From Ulota crispa (lineage: Eukaryota; Streptophyta; Bryopsida; Orthotrichales; Orthotrichaceae): a stretch of 64,000 nucleotides of DNA. The DNA lies in assembly GCA_963920765.1 (NCBI GenBank), contig OY987246.1, forward strand, positions 11,342,868 to 11,406,867, given 5' to 3'. Shown here piece after piece: positions 34,980 to 46,941 of the stretch. The translations under genes were made by a program, and so were the position numbers. How positions within the stretch are numbered: position 1 is the stretch's first letter; the number at the start of each line of letters is the position of its first letter. Below the pieces are notes generated by a model that saw only the letters and a list, made by a program, of their open reading frames with translations, was not told where the DNA came from and did no database searches.

Positions 34980-35100
34980 GCAATGAACCAAGCCATGGGG
35001 ATTGGGATGCAGTGGGAAACGCCCAAATCCCAACTTTTGACTCTACACCAATCATATTCTTGGATTTCACTGGAGTGGGGGACATAGTGTGAACCACCCC
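34980..35100. repeat. Partial copy of the GGGGCGGTTCAGACTA family (E4)
   Basis: Right terminus GACATAGTGTGAACCACCCC followed by TTA. The interior GGGATTGGGATGCAGTGGG resembles E1. The left end was not found. Confidence 0.55.
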
Positions 35101-35191
35101 TTACCCCTCATGCCCCCCCCCCAAGTATTAGGGCAAATGACGGAACTAGTTGTCCCAAATGTGTCTTTCATAATTTGCTCAAGTTGCTTTA

Positions 35192-35512
35192 AGGTAGGAG
35201 GCTCTAATTCAGTTCAAACTCTAAAATGGTTCACCTCCTCAAAATGTACTATTTTTGTACATGTTTTTCATAGGCTTCAACAACGTACATACAATATACA
35301 TATGAGGAGGTGAACCAATTTAGAGCCTTATGCCATTTCAACTTCAAGATTTCATAACTAATTCAAAACATTTCCAAAACATATGCAATAACTTGGATCA
35401 GATACCAATTCTTGTCTTTGAAAAAAAATTTACCGAAAATTACTTTAAGAATTTTCACCTCCCCAAAATTCAGTTTCAGCCCTTAGATGATACTTTCATG
35501 AGCCTCCTACCT
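35192..35512. repeat. TA-target MITE, ends AGGTAGGAGGCTC (321 bp)
   Basis: Inverted ends AGGTAGGAGGCTC on both sides, TA at 35190-35191 and 35513-35514. An inner pair AAATGGTTCACCTCCTC and GAGGAGGTGAACCAATTT forms a second stem. Confidence 0.8.
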
Positions 35513-36072
35513 TAGCACTTTGATTTTCACTTTTTTTTGCAGCAATATAATAGTTGTCAAGGTGATGCATCAGTCTTCATACTAGACAGGTTACTTATTG
35601 TTCATCAATAATGTATTTGCAACTGACTCCACATATTACTATTTTCATTGTTAACTCTAATAGCTATAGATACTGCTGAGTATGCCAAAACTTCCTTTTT
35701 TAACACGCTGGTGTTTCTCATTATTTGCAGCTATCATTTGTTGAGGGTAGAAACCTTGATGAAATTTTGCTACAATTGCAAAGACTACACTAATAATGAT
35801 ATTTAATGTTATTATGTTTACACTATTATTTATTCTATGGTTTGATTTGCTTTTATTTGTTAGGTAACAATCAATGTTTATATTGATGATTAGTGTTAAT
35901 GTTGAATATTACCCTAATGCAAGTTGAATGTTTGGTATAAATTTAAAAAAAATTGGTAGAAATTTAGTTCACAAATAGTGTTTATGTTGACATCTGGTAT
36001 CAAGAACACTAGCAATATTGTTGGTATTTAGTGTTACAGTTTCTAATTAGTACAATCAACACCATAGGTGTA

Positions 36073-36471
36073 AAGTAGTCTGCTCAAAAAGCGACCCCTA
36101 ATGGTAAAGCGTCCTTAGGGGTGGAGGAATGGTAATACAATTGTCCTTGAATGAAATTTTGTAAGTCATAAAAGAAAAGGTGTATTCTATTGCAAGAGCC
36201 AATCTTACTCATTGGTTTCACTTCATCCCTTAATAAGTTTCAGGGAAACGGTTTATGGGAAACCTAGATTTACAAATAGGTGTCTACTACAAAAAAAAAA
36301 TTGAAAATTCATCAACAATTCAATAATGCTTCAAAAATATGAAAAAAATTGAGTTGCATTTGACATCCATTTCTCTTTACCTGAAAATTAGACAAAAAAT
36401 CTTCAAGTCTTTAATATTCCATGAAAAGCCAAACTAGCTCTTCCGGAGACTGCTTTTCGAGCAGACTACCT
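36073..36471. repeat. TA-type MITE (D1, 399 bp)
   Basis: Ends AAGTAGTCTGCTCAAAAAGC and inverted AGGTAGTCTGCTCGAAAAGC, TA at 36071-36072 and 36472-36473. It directly abuts the next element. Confidence 0.75.
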
Positions 36472-36473
36472 TA

Positions 36474-36785
36474 AGGGCATCTCCACCGGTGACTCCAACA
36501 TGCTCAAAGTGGATGAGAAGCGTTGAGGCCCCTCTCAAAACCCTCTCAAGACACTTTGTCCTACCATGTCTAGCAAGGGCCCTTCAAACCACTATTTATC
36601 ATTATTGATTATAAGTTTAGTAGACTTTAATATCCTCTACTTTTCTTGATAAGTGGTCAACTGATTATTTATGGGATGTGTTGGAGTGCAAGACCACCAT
36701 TTTGAAGAGAGTGGAGAACATGGGGCTTGAGGGTTGGTCAAAAGAGATGAAAAACTTTGAAAGAACCCTGACCGATGGAAATGCT
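36474..36785. repeat. Tourist-like MITE (C2, 312 bp)
   Basis: TTA 36471-36473 and 36786-36788. Left end AGGGCATCTCCACCGGTGA. Interior as C1 (GGATGTGTTGGAGTGCAAGA). The right end ATGGAAATGCT has drifted. Confidence 0.75.
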
Positions 36786-36798
36786 TTAAAATATGTTA

Positions 36799-36930
36799 AA
36801 GCATCCTCAATACATCACTGGGAACGGGACGGCACCGGCGTTTTTCTCAAACTTCTACACTGAAATAACTCGACCCGACTGAGAGAAACACCGGTGCCGC
36901 CCCGTTCGTAGTGATGCATTGAAGATGCTC
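36799..36930. repeat. GC-rich hairpin MITE (132 bp), TTA target
   Basis: TTA at 36796-36798 and 36931-36933. Long arms include CATCACTGGGAACGGGACGG and inverted CATCACTACGAACGGGGCGG, then GCACCGG on both. Ends are AAGCATCCTCAAT and inverted GAGCATCTTCAAT. Confidence 0.85.
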
Positions 36931-37849
36931 TTAGAAGTGAAACTTCGTCACCTTTCAAACTCACCAGCTATTTCCGTGGAAATCCATTCTGTACCTTCCG
37001 AGATCAGCCACCACCACCATTGCCACATCAGCATGAGATCAGCGGATGTGACAAGGGGGCCAATACGATTTCTCATGCGCAATCAGAAAATATTAGGTTG
37101 AGCAATAGGCTGCTAGCACGTGTACTCTTTCAGTGAAAATCAGCTAGATTCCCGAATGGAGACAAACCCAACACACATCCATTTGACACACTATACCCTA
37201 ATATAAACCATGTACATTTGCTGATTTGCGTAGCACAAATGTATACTCTCGGTACATGAAAGGCCGGAGTTGAGTGTTGGGTGGGAATGGGTACATGCAC
37301 TAGAAACCTTAGAACTCGTCGTACAAAGGACCCCAAATGGCGCAGAAGCTGCAGTCCCAACACTTGGGTGTGCCCAAATGGGTTCCAAATGATTCCATCT
37401 TCCAGCCCAAAGCAGCGTTCGGGAAGAAATTTAGACTTCACCGGCTAAAATCTGGCATTTTTCATATTCAATTGGTTTTTTTTTTTGCTAGATTGCACCA
37501 GATGTTTTATATATTTGCACTGTAATACATTACGATTAGATTTGTGTAAATTTTAATTAGTTTCTAGAGCATCTCCAGTGGACCTTTAGGAATTCATCCC
37601 AAGGAAACACCATAATTCTTGTTTCTGGTGTTCAATTTTAATTTTTCCCATCCGTGCAATTAGGTAGAATAGTGTTCAACCAATAACAAGCCTCCTTATT
37701 TGAAAAAGTAGATAGATTCTTCTTCACTACTTACTTAGCTTATTAATTGATCAAGGAAAAGTAGTGTTTAGAGGAGTTGCCATGCACTAGAAAAATGCAA
37801 ATTTTGCAATGTAAGGGAGAATATTTTGGCAGGTCCAAGTAGTAAAGTA

Positions 37850-38209
37850 GACGCACTGTTCTTTGACCCCTCCCCAATTCCCTACTTTTGAGGGCTTCTC
37901 CACCCATTGTTGGACCCAAAGTGGAGCAATGAACGCCTCTTCTACAAGCAAGTTCTGTCACATATCAAGTGCTAAGCTACTTTGATTTGGTTGGAATTGG
38001 GACCCTCAAGTGCCATTATAGGAACACATCCAAGTAGTTTCAAGGGTAGTGAGTCGCTAATAGGGATCCTACAAGCTGCAACTTTGCCCTTTAATATAAA
38101 ACAATCTACAATATTTTTTTTCACAAAAATTACATTCCACGACAGCTTGTTGAAAGGCTAACCCTGCTTATTTTTATCTTGAATTTTTCAAGAGCTTGGG
38201 GTACCCCAA
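37850..38209. repeat. TA-class MITE copy B4, truncated on the right
   Basis: Contains the B-family interior (AAGTGCCATTATAGGAACAC; CCCTTTAATATAAAACAATC). It stops at GGGGTACCCCAAAC where the following TTAA-class element begins. Confidence 0.6.
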
Positions 38210-39144
38210 ACCCAAAGGCCCAGTTGTCCCCTTAGGGGACAAATGAATTTCAGGCATGTACCTATAGCTAAACTATTTGGTGTGATTTTTTGAAACTTTT
38301 ATTGAAGGTGGGGAATTCCAAGACCTACGCGGGCATCTAATTTCTTCTTCATTTAGACATTTGATGAAGAAGTTAGGCAAGAATTTCTGCAACCCAAAGG
38401 ACGGAGGGCAATGCAGGCAGCCCAAAAACTTCTTAAAAATATTTTTTTCTAAAAATAGAAGTCTGAAATTGGTTCTTTAGAATTTTTCGTATGTGGGAAG
38501 CTTTGAATCATTCAACTTCAATCAATGAGATGAAAGTTATGAGATATTTTATTTTGTGGGCGGTTATGGATTCTCTACCTCTACTCTAAAATAAACTTTG
38601 AAGTCCTTTACTTTCCATAATTTTTAATATTTTGGAAAAAAAAACTAAACTTAAGGAAATAGATTGTTTATCACAACATTATAACCATTGGGATTTTCAT
38701 TTTTCATTTCCATAATTAAGTTATTAACAATTTAGTGATTTCACTCATTCTCTACTCCTTTTTACTTATTATTTTCCCGCATGTGTTGTATAGTTCCAAT
38801 TGATTTGAAAATTCTCCCTCACATTCCTAACTTGGTCTTCTACATGGAAAAAATAAACCTAAACTTTGTGTAGAGCAATTTTTTTCATGTAAGAGTGGTC
38901 AAAGGCTTTTGAATTTTTTGGATAGCCCGGAAAAAAAACATTTTTTTCACTTTAGATGTAAATATCTCCCTCCTCTCCATCAAGAATGACTTGATTTTTT
39001 CCCACAAGTATCTCTTCTAGTTTAAGGTAAGATCCTACGATTGGATTTGCAAAACAAATTTTGTTCCCTATTTTTCTACTCATTCCCCTCAAAGTGGCAG
39101 TTTTTAGTGATTTTCACAGAAAAAAGGGCTCAGGCCTTTAGGGG
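38210..39144. repeat. piggyBac-like MITE, 940-bp class, left end damaged
   Basis: The left end reads CCCAAAGGCCCAG without an intact TTAA. The right end CAGGCCTTTAGGGG is followed by TTAA 39145-39148. The interior GGCATGTACCTATAGCTAAA matches 46942-47889 and 54932-55864. Confidence 0.7.
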
Positions 39145-39240
39145 TTAAGACCGGTTATGGGTGGTCTACCTTAATTGCTCTTTCTTCATCAAGAAGTGTC
39201 CCTAACACAGCATTTTGCAAGACAAATGGAGATGCTCTTA

Positions 39241-39561
39241 GGCCCAGTTCAGACTAGTGACCAATCGAAAATTTCTCAAATGTGATTGGTTGAAATTTGG
39301 TTTTCCTCCGCTGTTGGGTTCAGATTGCGAGTTTGTCCGGTACTTTTACATCCACTTCACCACCCTGGGGACCACCATATATAGTCACGTTAGTGGCCAA
39401 GATAGTGAAGATTTGGGACTTGCTTCAAGGGTGGCACCAAACTTGTCCGGCAAAGACACACTCTTGGATGACACGCGATTACACAAAAAAAATTCTATGA
39501 GCGAAACACTGGACATGGTGCCGATTTCTGTGTCTCCACCGGTCGCTAGTCTGAACCGGCC
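39241..39561. repeat. TTA-target MITE, ends GGCC.RGTTCAGACTAG (E3)
   Basis: TTA 39238-39240 and 39562-39564. Inverted ends GGCCCAGTTCAGACTAG and GGCCGGTTCAGACTAGCG. Length is 321 bp. GC-richer than the other MITEs. Confidence 0.8.
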
Positions 39562-39564
39562 TTA

Positions 39565-41629
39565 ACCGGCATTTTACAAATTCAATTAATATTTTGCAAT
39601 TTGAACCGGAATTACCGGTTTTCTCCGCACATTGGCCAAAAGTGCCCAAAGTGCCCAAGTGCACAGAGGCCAGAGGTAGACGGAGAGGTAGATGGAGAGC
39701 GTGGGACCCCAAGTCTGAGAATAGGGGGGAAAGCCTGAAGTCTGGGATTTTTCTGGTTTAAAAAAATATCCCGCCAGTTCTCATGCACGGGGAATCAAAC
39801 ACAAGGCATGATATTTCCCATGTGTTGTCCAGGTGCCAACACATGAAGCTGGGCTTACGGAAAGAATCCAGGCTGTGCAGTTAAAAACTGAGAGAGTTCT
39901 GCGCCACCGCCACACAGCAAGGCATGCAGTCGAACTTGAGTTACGGTGGGAACTTACGAGAACGTTTAGTGAACGATTGAGATAAATTGGGGAACGTAAA
40001 GGCCACGGGATCCTCGTTCATGCTGGGTAATTTTAGAGGGTTGCTTAGGCAGAGGATTGCCGTATTTCCTTGTTTTGCTGCTTCTTCTGTGCTCTAAACA
40101 TCAGAGCATCGCCAGTCTTCCTCTCCACACGGAGCACCCCAAACGGGATTTCCAGTGCGGTTTCATGTTTGTCGAGGCTGGGCTTGGGCGAGCAGACCTA
40201 ATGTTTACCGCAAAATACGCTCATCACATGGAAGCTTTTATCTCCTTGGAACTAGATTGACAAGTCTGCTTTTGAGGACGTGCAAAGGAGTTCGCTAATG
40301 AACAAAAGTATATTCTTGTTTTTTCTATTATAAGGAAGGTAGAGATCCAATTTGCAAAAGAAGAGCGACAATCATGCTCACGAGAATTTGCAAAGCACAT
40401 TGGGAATTGGCGTGTTGGAGCTTGAGCTTGACAAAGCCGGAAAATTAATTCCGGGTGGCGTGTGCCTGTTACAATTGATTTCTGACATTGGCCAAGCCCG
40501 GGCTCAACAGTTGCCCGTGTGGCAAGGAAGGCAAGAGATGCTCTTAGCATGATCTACCAAAAGTCACTCCAACATATTCCTATCCCATTAAGATATTCAA
40601 GTCCCTGTCTTCACCAATTAGGCTGTGCTCCTTAGCCTTTCCAAGCAAATATATTGAGAAAAGACAAAAGCAAAACAAAACTTTAGGGCTACTTTGTACT
40701 ACAAGTCGGGGTCATTTGAATCAAAGTTTTAGCCTAAGAGCATCTCCACTTGTCTTGTGTTTCGCATTGTCAGAGGCATTTTTGGGTGAAAAGCTTGGAC
40801 CCATCAAACAATTTCCTCTTGCATTGCAAAATTTTCATTTTCCCCGTGCACGGCACTCCTACAAATGTTACTTTTCTTTCAGTTGAGTAAGCCATGATAT
40901 AAAATCTTTTTTTTTTTTTTATAATAAATTAGTTACAGTATAAAATAGAGAAAAAAACCAAAATCGTTCCTTGATAAAGTGATTCACTACGAGAATTGAA
41001 TGAAATCAAGTGGTTAGACCCAAAAAATTCCCGGACAGTACTCTCAAGAACTGCCTCAATGTTGTAATAAGTGTATGATAGGATAGGATCAGCTCTCTTG
41101 CGTTTAGAGACCTTGAGGCCAAAAAGTTAAAAGTTTGGTACAACAGTTTAGAAATTTTGATAGAGAAGGAAGGAAGACAAAGACCAAGGCCAAGTAGAAT
41201 AATTGAGATTTCTATTCCACTCAATGGTATTGACTATTCAAAAAGATTTTTTTCTTTAAATCATCATATTTTAATGAAATTTGACAATCCCTTGGGGGCC
41301 ACAATCAAAATGGCTTCAAATTTCAAATTAAACAGAAGACTCTACATGAAAAAAAAAAACACTCACATTTTCCGTTTCATTCTTTTGAAAAGAACAGTCA
41401 TATCTTTCACAATTAACATTAGAATACTTGAAAAGACCAATGTGTTCAAATTTTCATGTTGTACTAGCGAAACGAAAGTGCCATTGAGAGTTTCTTGAAA
41501 ATGACATCAATTTTTCTTGGAAAGAAGAGAACTACCTTTACATCTATATAGGACTTGATTCCTTCAACAAATAATGCTTCAACTGTCGTTGACTAAAAAA
41601 TAAGCTGATCCATAATCCAAATTGTACCA
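39565..41629. other. Low-copy intergenic DNA, no supported gene
   Basis: 39,590-40,560 is GC-richer, with several overlapping short frames on both strands (for example 40057-40260 with a hydrophobic start) and no recognisable product. A TAAGAGCATCTCCACTTG at 40736 looks like a Tourist-type left end without a partner. Confidence 0.3.
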
Positions 41630-41633
41630 TTAA

Positions 41634-42322
41634 CCCCTATAAGCCCATTGTCCCGACAAGGGACAAAATGGGTTTTGGTCATGATTATTCTATTGGGTTT
41701 TTTTATCATTATTTTTATTTTAATTTAATCCTTTATGGGAATGTAGTTTTGCAGGGTTATGCGGGGTATAATTTTTATTGAAATCATATTTATATCTAAA
41801 AAATATTGGTATTTTATGAGTTTTTTTGTACAGTGGGTAGGTAGAGCATGTCATTTTTTGTTAACTTCTCTCAAGGGCAACTAAGAAGGCATGACCCTTC
41901 ATTGGAATATATCCAAAGCAATAATATACTAGAATTTGCAAAAATCTTAGTGTATTGTGAATTATAAGCACATGTTTGCAACGTTGGCTCATGAAGGGAA
42001 TGTTCCAAGTCTTTGTTGGCCATGGAAACTTGTGGAAATATGTCTAACAAAAATTAAAACATATTGGACAAAACTCTCCTACATCTATAGTGCAAAAATT
42101 GTCCACAATATGTGGTCAAGGAGACTTGAAGATATTGGACAAAGGTCAAAAGAACTTTTCATATATACTAACTTCAAATGCTCACATCTCTCAATTCGTA
42201 CAATCAAACATCACAATACTTCCACCATGGCTCCTTGCATAAAAGTTTGTTTTGGGGATCAAATATTCAAAAATGGCAATTATAAGTGATTTAAAAAAAA
42301 AAAAAGCTTGGGCGTTTAGATG
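41634..42322. repeat. piggyBac-like MITE (689 bp)
   Basis: TTAA at 41630-41633 and 42323-42326. Ends CCCCTATAAGCCCATTG and inverted CATCTAAACGCCCAAGC. Internal CCCGACAAGGGACAAAATGG resembles the sub-terminal part of the 940-bp class. Confidence 0.65.
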
Positions 42323-42411
42323 TTAAACAAAAACTCCAACCTCAATTTCATAAAATTAAATTATTGAATGTTATCATATCTATGTTTTTTGTGCAGAGTA
42401 ACAGTACCTTA

Positions 42412-43023
42412 GGGGCCATTCACACTATTTCTCACATCCCAAGTCCTATAGAAGCCCAAGAAAACCTGATTAGTTGAAAGCCAAAAGTTAGGACTGGGCA
42501 ATTCACACTATGTTTCAAGTTCCACATCTCAATTCATTGCATTTTGTCTTCATGACAACATATTTTGAAACTTTTGATATCAAGAAAATGAGACTTAATT
42601 AAAAGTTTGAGTTGACCATCTTGCTCAACCCAACTTTCGGTCCAAGTTCCACCAGTATTTTGCATAAAATATTCATTTCTTTTTTGAGTACTCCTTGTTG
42701 TTCTTAAATATCCAATAAAGGTAGGATCTAGCATTGCGGTGGAATTGCACAAATGGAACATGAGAACACGGCCAAGGGAGAACCAACATTTAGTGTATTG
42801 TCAATTGAGCTAAATAGAAAAAAAACTAGTTGAATTTGGAACTTACCTAATATTAATTGATCAAATTTTACAAAAATATAAAATAACATATTATAGTGTA
42901 AATATAGAAAATATTTGGTGCAATTTAGGAAAAGAAACAACTAAATGTGGGAAATGCTAGATTTTAGTTGACAAAGTCAAAAAAATCCCTTGACCTTGCA
43001 TGGGATGTGGTGTGAACCGCCCT
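42412..43023. repeat. TTA-target MITE (E2, 612 bp)
   Basis: TTA 42409-42411 and 43024-43026. Ends GGGGCCATTCACACTAT and inverted AGGGCGGTTCACACCA. CATCCCAAGTCC and GGGATGTGGTGTG lie just inside. Confidence 0.7.
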
Positions 43024-43026
43024 TTA

Positions 43027-44265
43027 GTAGATTAAACTTAACTGAAATCATTTTTTAATCAAACCACTTAAATCGCAAGGACCTTTATAATATCACATTT
43101 TACACATTTGTAATATCACATCTTCATAGATACACTGAAATATTTACTTTGCATTCTATCTAGCATATGAAAATTCTAATAAGATTTTAATGGTGAATGC
43201 GTAGAGTAGCAAGCGCCAACCGCCAGTCATACTCTTGAAAAATAATTCTTCAAATGCATCAAGTTATAAAACACAAGACATTGTTTCTAATGTTATAGGT
43301 TGAGCTTCATAACATTATTAACCGGCTGTATTCCTCCCCAGCTAGTGGAAGGATATTCTCCCCCGTATACGTGTGGGGAGAGTTTAGTTAAAGATCTTGA
43401 GAGCCGATTGATGAGGGAGAGAGCCAACTCATGGCATTAGCTTGGATCCTCATATTGTGGAGAGCAAAAGGATACCCCAGTGAAGGTTAACAATGTTATG
43501 TTCGGGTGAGGTACACAAGCAGTTGCATACTCACCTATGCCACATCAGCAAGGTAGTTAGAACAGTAATATCTGTGTTTCACTGTCCACGTCCTTCTTCT
43601 GAAACTGCTTCGGTGGTAAAATATCTGACATGGCAAAGCTCCAATATATCTCGGTCTGCATGCCATTTTTAAAAGCAAATCTTTTCTGAGATTTTAATTT
43701 GCCAGGATCTATAGTTTTCGTCCCTTTGACTTTGATACACAATTCCTGCGCTCTTATAGGATTGGAGTCAATGGACTATACAGAAAGTTTTGACCCGGTT
43801 CCAGGGGCTTATGTTTTCTTTTCCTTTTTGTAATTTTCCTTTCCTTTTATCTTTTTCTTTTACAAGCTTCTCAAACTAGTGCATGGGGACCAATGACTGG
43901 CTTTCAATTTTGAAGGGTCTGCCACTCGCTGGCCCCGTGCACAAGCTTTTATAGCTAAACAAAAACCATGCTTTTGGCACTTGTAAGGAATCAAAATAAT
44001 GTAGCAGACTTTAAAATCAGCTCACTTTTCTTTTTAAAGCAATCAAAATCAACGATTTTTGTTAATGAATAATTGAGCATCAAAGTTTGAATTACAAGGC
44101 ATCATCAACTCAAATACAAGCTCAAGGTTAGCAAACAGGCTAATCTTGCATCTTTTCTAATATAGTTACTCCTAACATGGATTCATGTTCCTCTTTTGAA
44201 AAAAAAATTCTTCACTATTGCATGAACAGGGTTTGTTGGTTTGTGGGAGCCATTGTGACATTAGA
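43027..44265. other. Low-copy intergenic DNA with a short inverted repeat
   Basis: CATAACATTATTAACC at about 43311 and its complement GGTTAACAATGTTATG at about 43486 bound some 190 bp of GC-richer sequence. No gene is supported. Confidence 0.3.
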
Positions 44266-44499
44266 GTAAGTTAGGAACACCCATAAGCGTCAATCTAAGG
44301 GTTTTTGGGTAGGAAAATCAATCAATGAACTTTGAAAATAATATTGTCAAGTTAGGAAGAGGAAACCAAAAATATTGGCATCAATTTCAAGGTTCCAATT
44401 GCAAACATTTGTTTGCAAACATTTTTCTTAAGTCCAAAATCAATAAAATTGTAAAGCCATGTGTAAGAGATGCTAAAAACAATAGTTATTGGTTCATAA

Positions 44500-44576
44500 C
44501 CCCTAAGCACTCAATTGACCATTTTTTGGTTGCTGTCCGTTTTTTGCGGGCTGCCCAAGATGAAAAAAAAAAATTG

Positions 44577-44607
<31 letters not shown>

Positions 44608-45050
44608 TTGTAATAGAAAATCAAGTCTACTTTCCAACCCAACTTGAATCATGTCAATCCAAATTAAACTCCATCAAGGAGAATTTTTCAAAGACAAACA
44701 CTTCAATATTTGCTAGTGTTGTCAAATTTACTATTTTGGGAAACTAATGGTGTTCTCTCCTTTGAAAAGATTGCATTTTTGAAGTTTATGATAGAATGTT
44801 TGTTTTTAACTAGTCATACCAATTTTTAAAATTTATGCATAAAATTTGTAATTTTGGTGAAATTAAATGGTAAATGCTTCTAAATTCATTACATAAAAAT
44901 CCTAAACTTTTTTTGAATGTCTGACTATATGGATAATTACTAAACATCATGATTCTTGTTTTCTCTTTTGAAACAAACTTCATCAAAGTTACATAAGTAT
45001 TATTTTATAATACATCTATGTTTTGCCCTTACCCCTTAGGCGTTTAGGGG
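44500..45050. repeat. piggyBac-like MITE (551 bp), one of an inverted pair
   Basis: Left CCCCTAAGCACTCAATTGACC after ATAA (44496-44499, a one-base change from TTAA). The right end CTTAGGCGTTTAGGGG is followed by TTAA 45051-45054. It includes a TTA microsatellite (about 44,577-44,606). Confidence 0.75.
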
Positions 45051-45271
45051 TTAAATAGTGAGATAGGACACTCAAAATTATCATGTTAGTCACCCAAAAC
45101 CACCACTTTGTTATCCATAACCATCACTTCATCACCCATAACCATCACACTATAGCCCACAACAATATGTTTTTCCATTTACTAGTCCCTGCCACTATCA
45201 ATGACGCCCATGGGGACACAACGCTTCTGGGTGCTGCTGCCTTACTTGCTACATGCTTGCTACGGGGTTAA

Positions 45272-45809
45272 CCTCGAAATGCCCAAGGGGTAAGGGCAAC
45301 ACATAAATGCGTTCTAAAATGATGCTTTTGTAACTTCAATGAAGTTTGTTTCAGAAGAGAAAATAAGGATCATGATATTTAGTAACTATCCATATGGTCA
45401 AACATTCAAAAAAGTTTTGTACTCTTATTTAATGAATTTAGAAGCATTTATCATTTAATATTCATCAAAATTACAAAATTTATTCACATAGTTTAAAATT
45501 TGGTATGATTGGTTAAAAATAGACACTCTATTTGAAAGTTCAAAAATGCAATATTTTTGATGGAGAGAACATCATTAGTTTTCCCAAACAGTAAATTATG
45601 TAACACTAACAAATATTGAAGTGTTTGTTTTTGAAAAATTCTCTTTGGTGGTTTTTAACTTGGATTGACATGATTCAAAATGGGTTTGAAAGTAAACTTG
45701 CTTTCCTATATGAAAACGTTTTTAAATTTTTCAAATAAATTGTTTTTCATTACAGATAGCCCGCATAAAAGGACAGTGGCCAGAAAATGGTCGATTGAAA
45801 GTTTAGGGG
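45272..45809. repeat. piggyBac-like MITE (538 bp), inverted partner
   Basis: TTAA at 45268-45271 and 45810-45813. Ends CCTCGAAATGCCCAAGG and inverted CCCCTAAACTTTCAATCGACC. Along its length it is the reverse complement of 44500-45050. The 217 bp between them hold CCATAACCATCAC repeats and a family A-like end (GGGGACACAACGCTTCTGGG). Confidence 0.75.
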
Positions 45810-46366
45810 TTAAAGACATTATGAAACGAGCAAACTTGCAATACGCAAACATCATATTGACGGGGCTTTGTCCTAGTTTCACATTGTTGTGATATTGTTA
45901 GAACCCTAAAAGTATCTCCAACTCCCAAAAAGTTGACCTCATTAGCAAAAGTGCTATGGAAATCCAATTCACCATCCCGCATTGATAATGCTCTAAATAA
46001 TCAAGGGCTAAAGTTTTTTTATAATTAACACGAAATAAAAGTTTCAAGGGATTTTTTCATTCTCATAATCAACATGCATTGTATTTTGACAATGTTGCTC
46101 GAGATAAGTCGAAATTGGATTTTGAACACAAACTCACAAACAAAAAATAAAACTACTCTTTAGAAAACAAATGAGTTTGAGATTCGGGTTTTGAGGGAAA
46201 TGGAGGATATTGTTTTGTGCATATAGACTGTACATTGTATTAGTTCAAATACTTTATAGAGAAAGGAGAAAAGTTAATACTTTGAAAGGGAAAACAAAGT
46301 TTTGAACCTCATTTTCATGGAACATGGTACGAGTACTTGATATCAACATTGTACCTAATAACATCA

Positions 46367-46502
46367 CTCTCTACATAAGGTGGACATTTTATAACTTAAA
46401 TCTAAGTAAATTATAGATAGCTTATTGTTGTTAATTAAAATGATAAGCTATCTATGGTGTACCTAAATTTAAGTTTTAAAATGACCACCTTTGTGTAAAG
46501 AG
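46367..46502. repeat. Hairpin MITE (136 bp) with a perfect 8-bp target duplication
   Basis: TAACATCA at 46359-46366 and 46503-46510. Arms of about 60 bp start CTCTCTACATAAGGTGG and, inverted, CTCTTTACACAAAGGTGG. An 8-bp duplication suggests hAT, or less likely a Mutator-like source. Confidence 0.8.
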
Positions 46503-46557
46503 TAACATCATTAAATACAAGGTTGGTATTGGGTGCTCCTACCTTGATATTTTAAAA

Positions 46558-46937
46558 CCCGTAAAGGACCGCTCGGTGGCCATGGCTTGCTCACACAGTA
46601 GCTTCAACAATATTTATACTGTAACTTCAACAATGTTTTGGTTGACGAGCACCAATAGTATTGCTTCTAAAAATTTCAAAAGTCAATAGTGCATGCTGAC
46701 CTCATGAAAATTGCAATAAGGGCAACTTGGGACCCAACATTGTGATTTTAAAATTTCTCACAATTTGGGTTGCCTACAAATATGAAAATATTTGATAAGA
46801 TTGTTATTTGCCTTCTATGATGAATCATGTGTTTACGGTCACTTTGGAAAAAAACAGATAATAAACAACTTTTTTTGTTGTACATATTGTTTTTTCAGGG
46901 CCAAAGGACAAAAAATGTCCTCATGGGTGTTTAGGGG
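46558..46937. repeat. piggyBac-like element (about 380 bp) sharing its right TTAA
   Basis: Left end CCCGTAAAGGACCGCTCGG (flank degenerate), right end GGTGTTTAGGGG followed by TTAA 46938-46941. That same TTAA is the left flank of the next element. Confidence 0.6.
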
Positions 46938-46941
46938 TTAA

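Noticed and set aside
40057..40550. Frames with a hydrophobic start (secreted-protein-like) near 40 kb
   Set aside because: Both strands are open over the same bases, and there is no cleavage or domain signal strong enough to call.
44325..44747. 140-codon frame on the + strand
   Set aside because: It runs through the TTAA element and a TTA microsatellite (poly-Tyr stretch), so it is a chance frame inside a repeat.
44500..45809. A single 1.3-kb foldback transposon
   Set aside because: Each arm has its own complete ends and TTAA, so two separate inverted insertions fit better.
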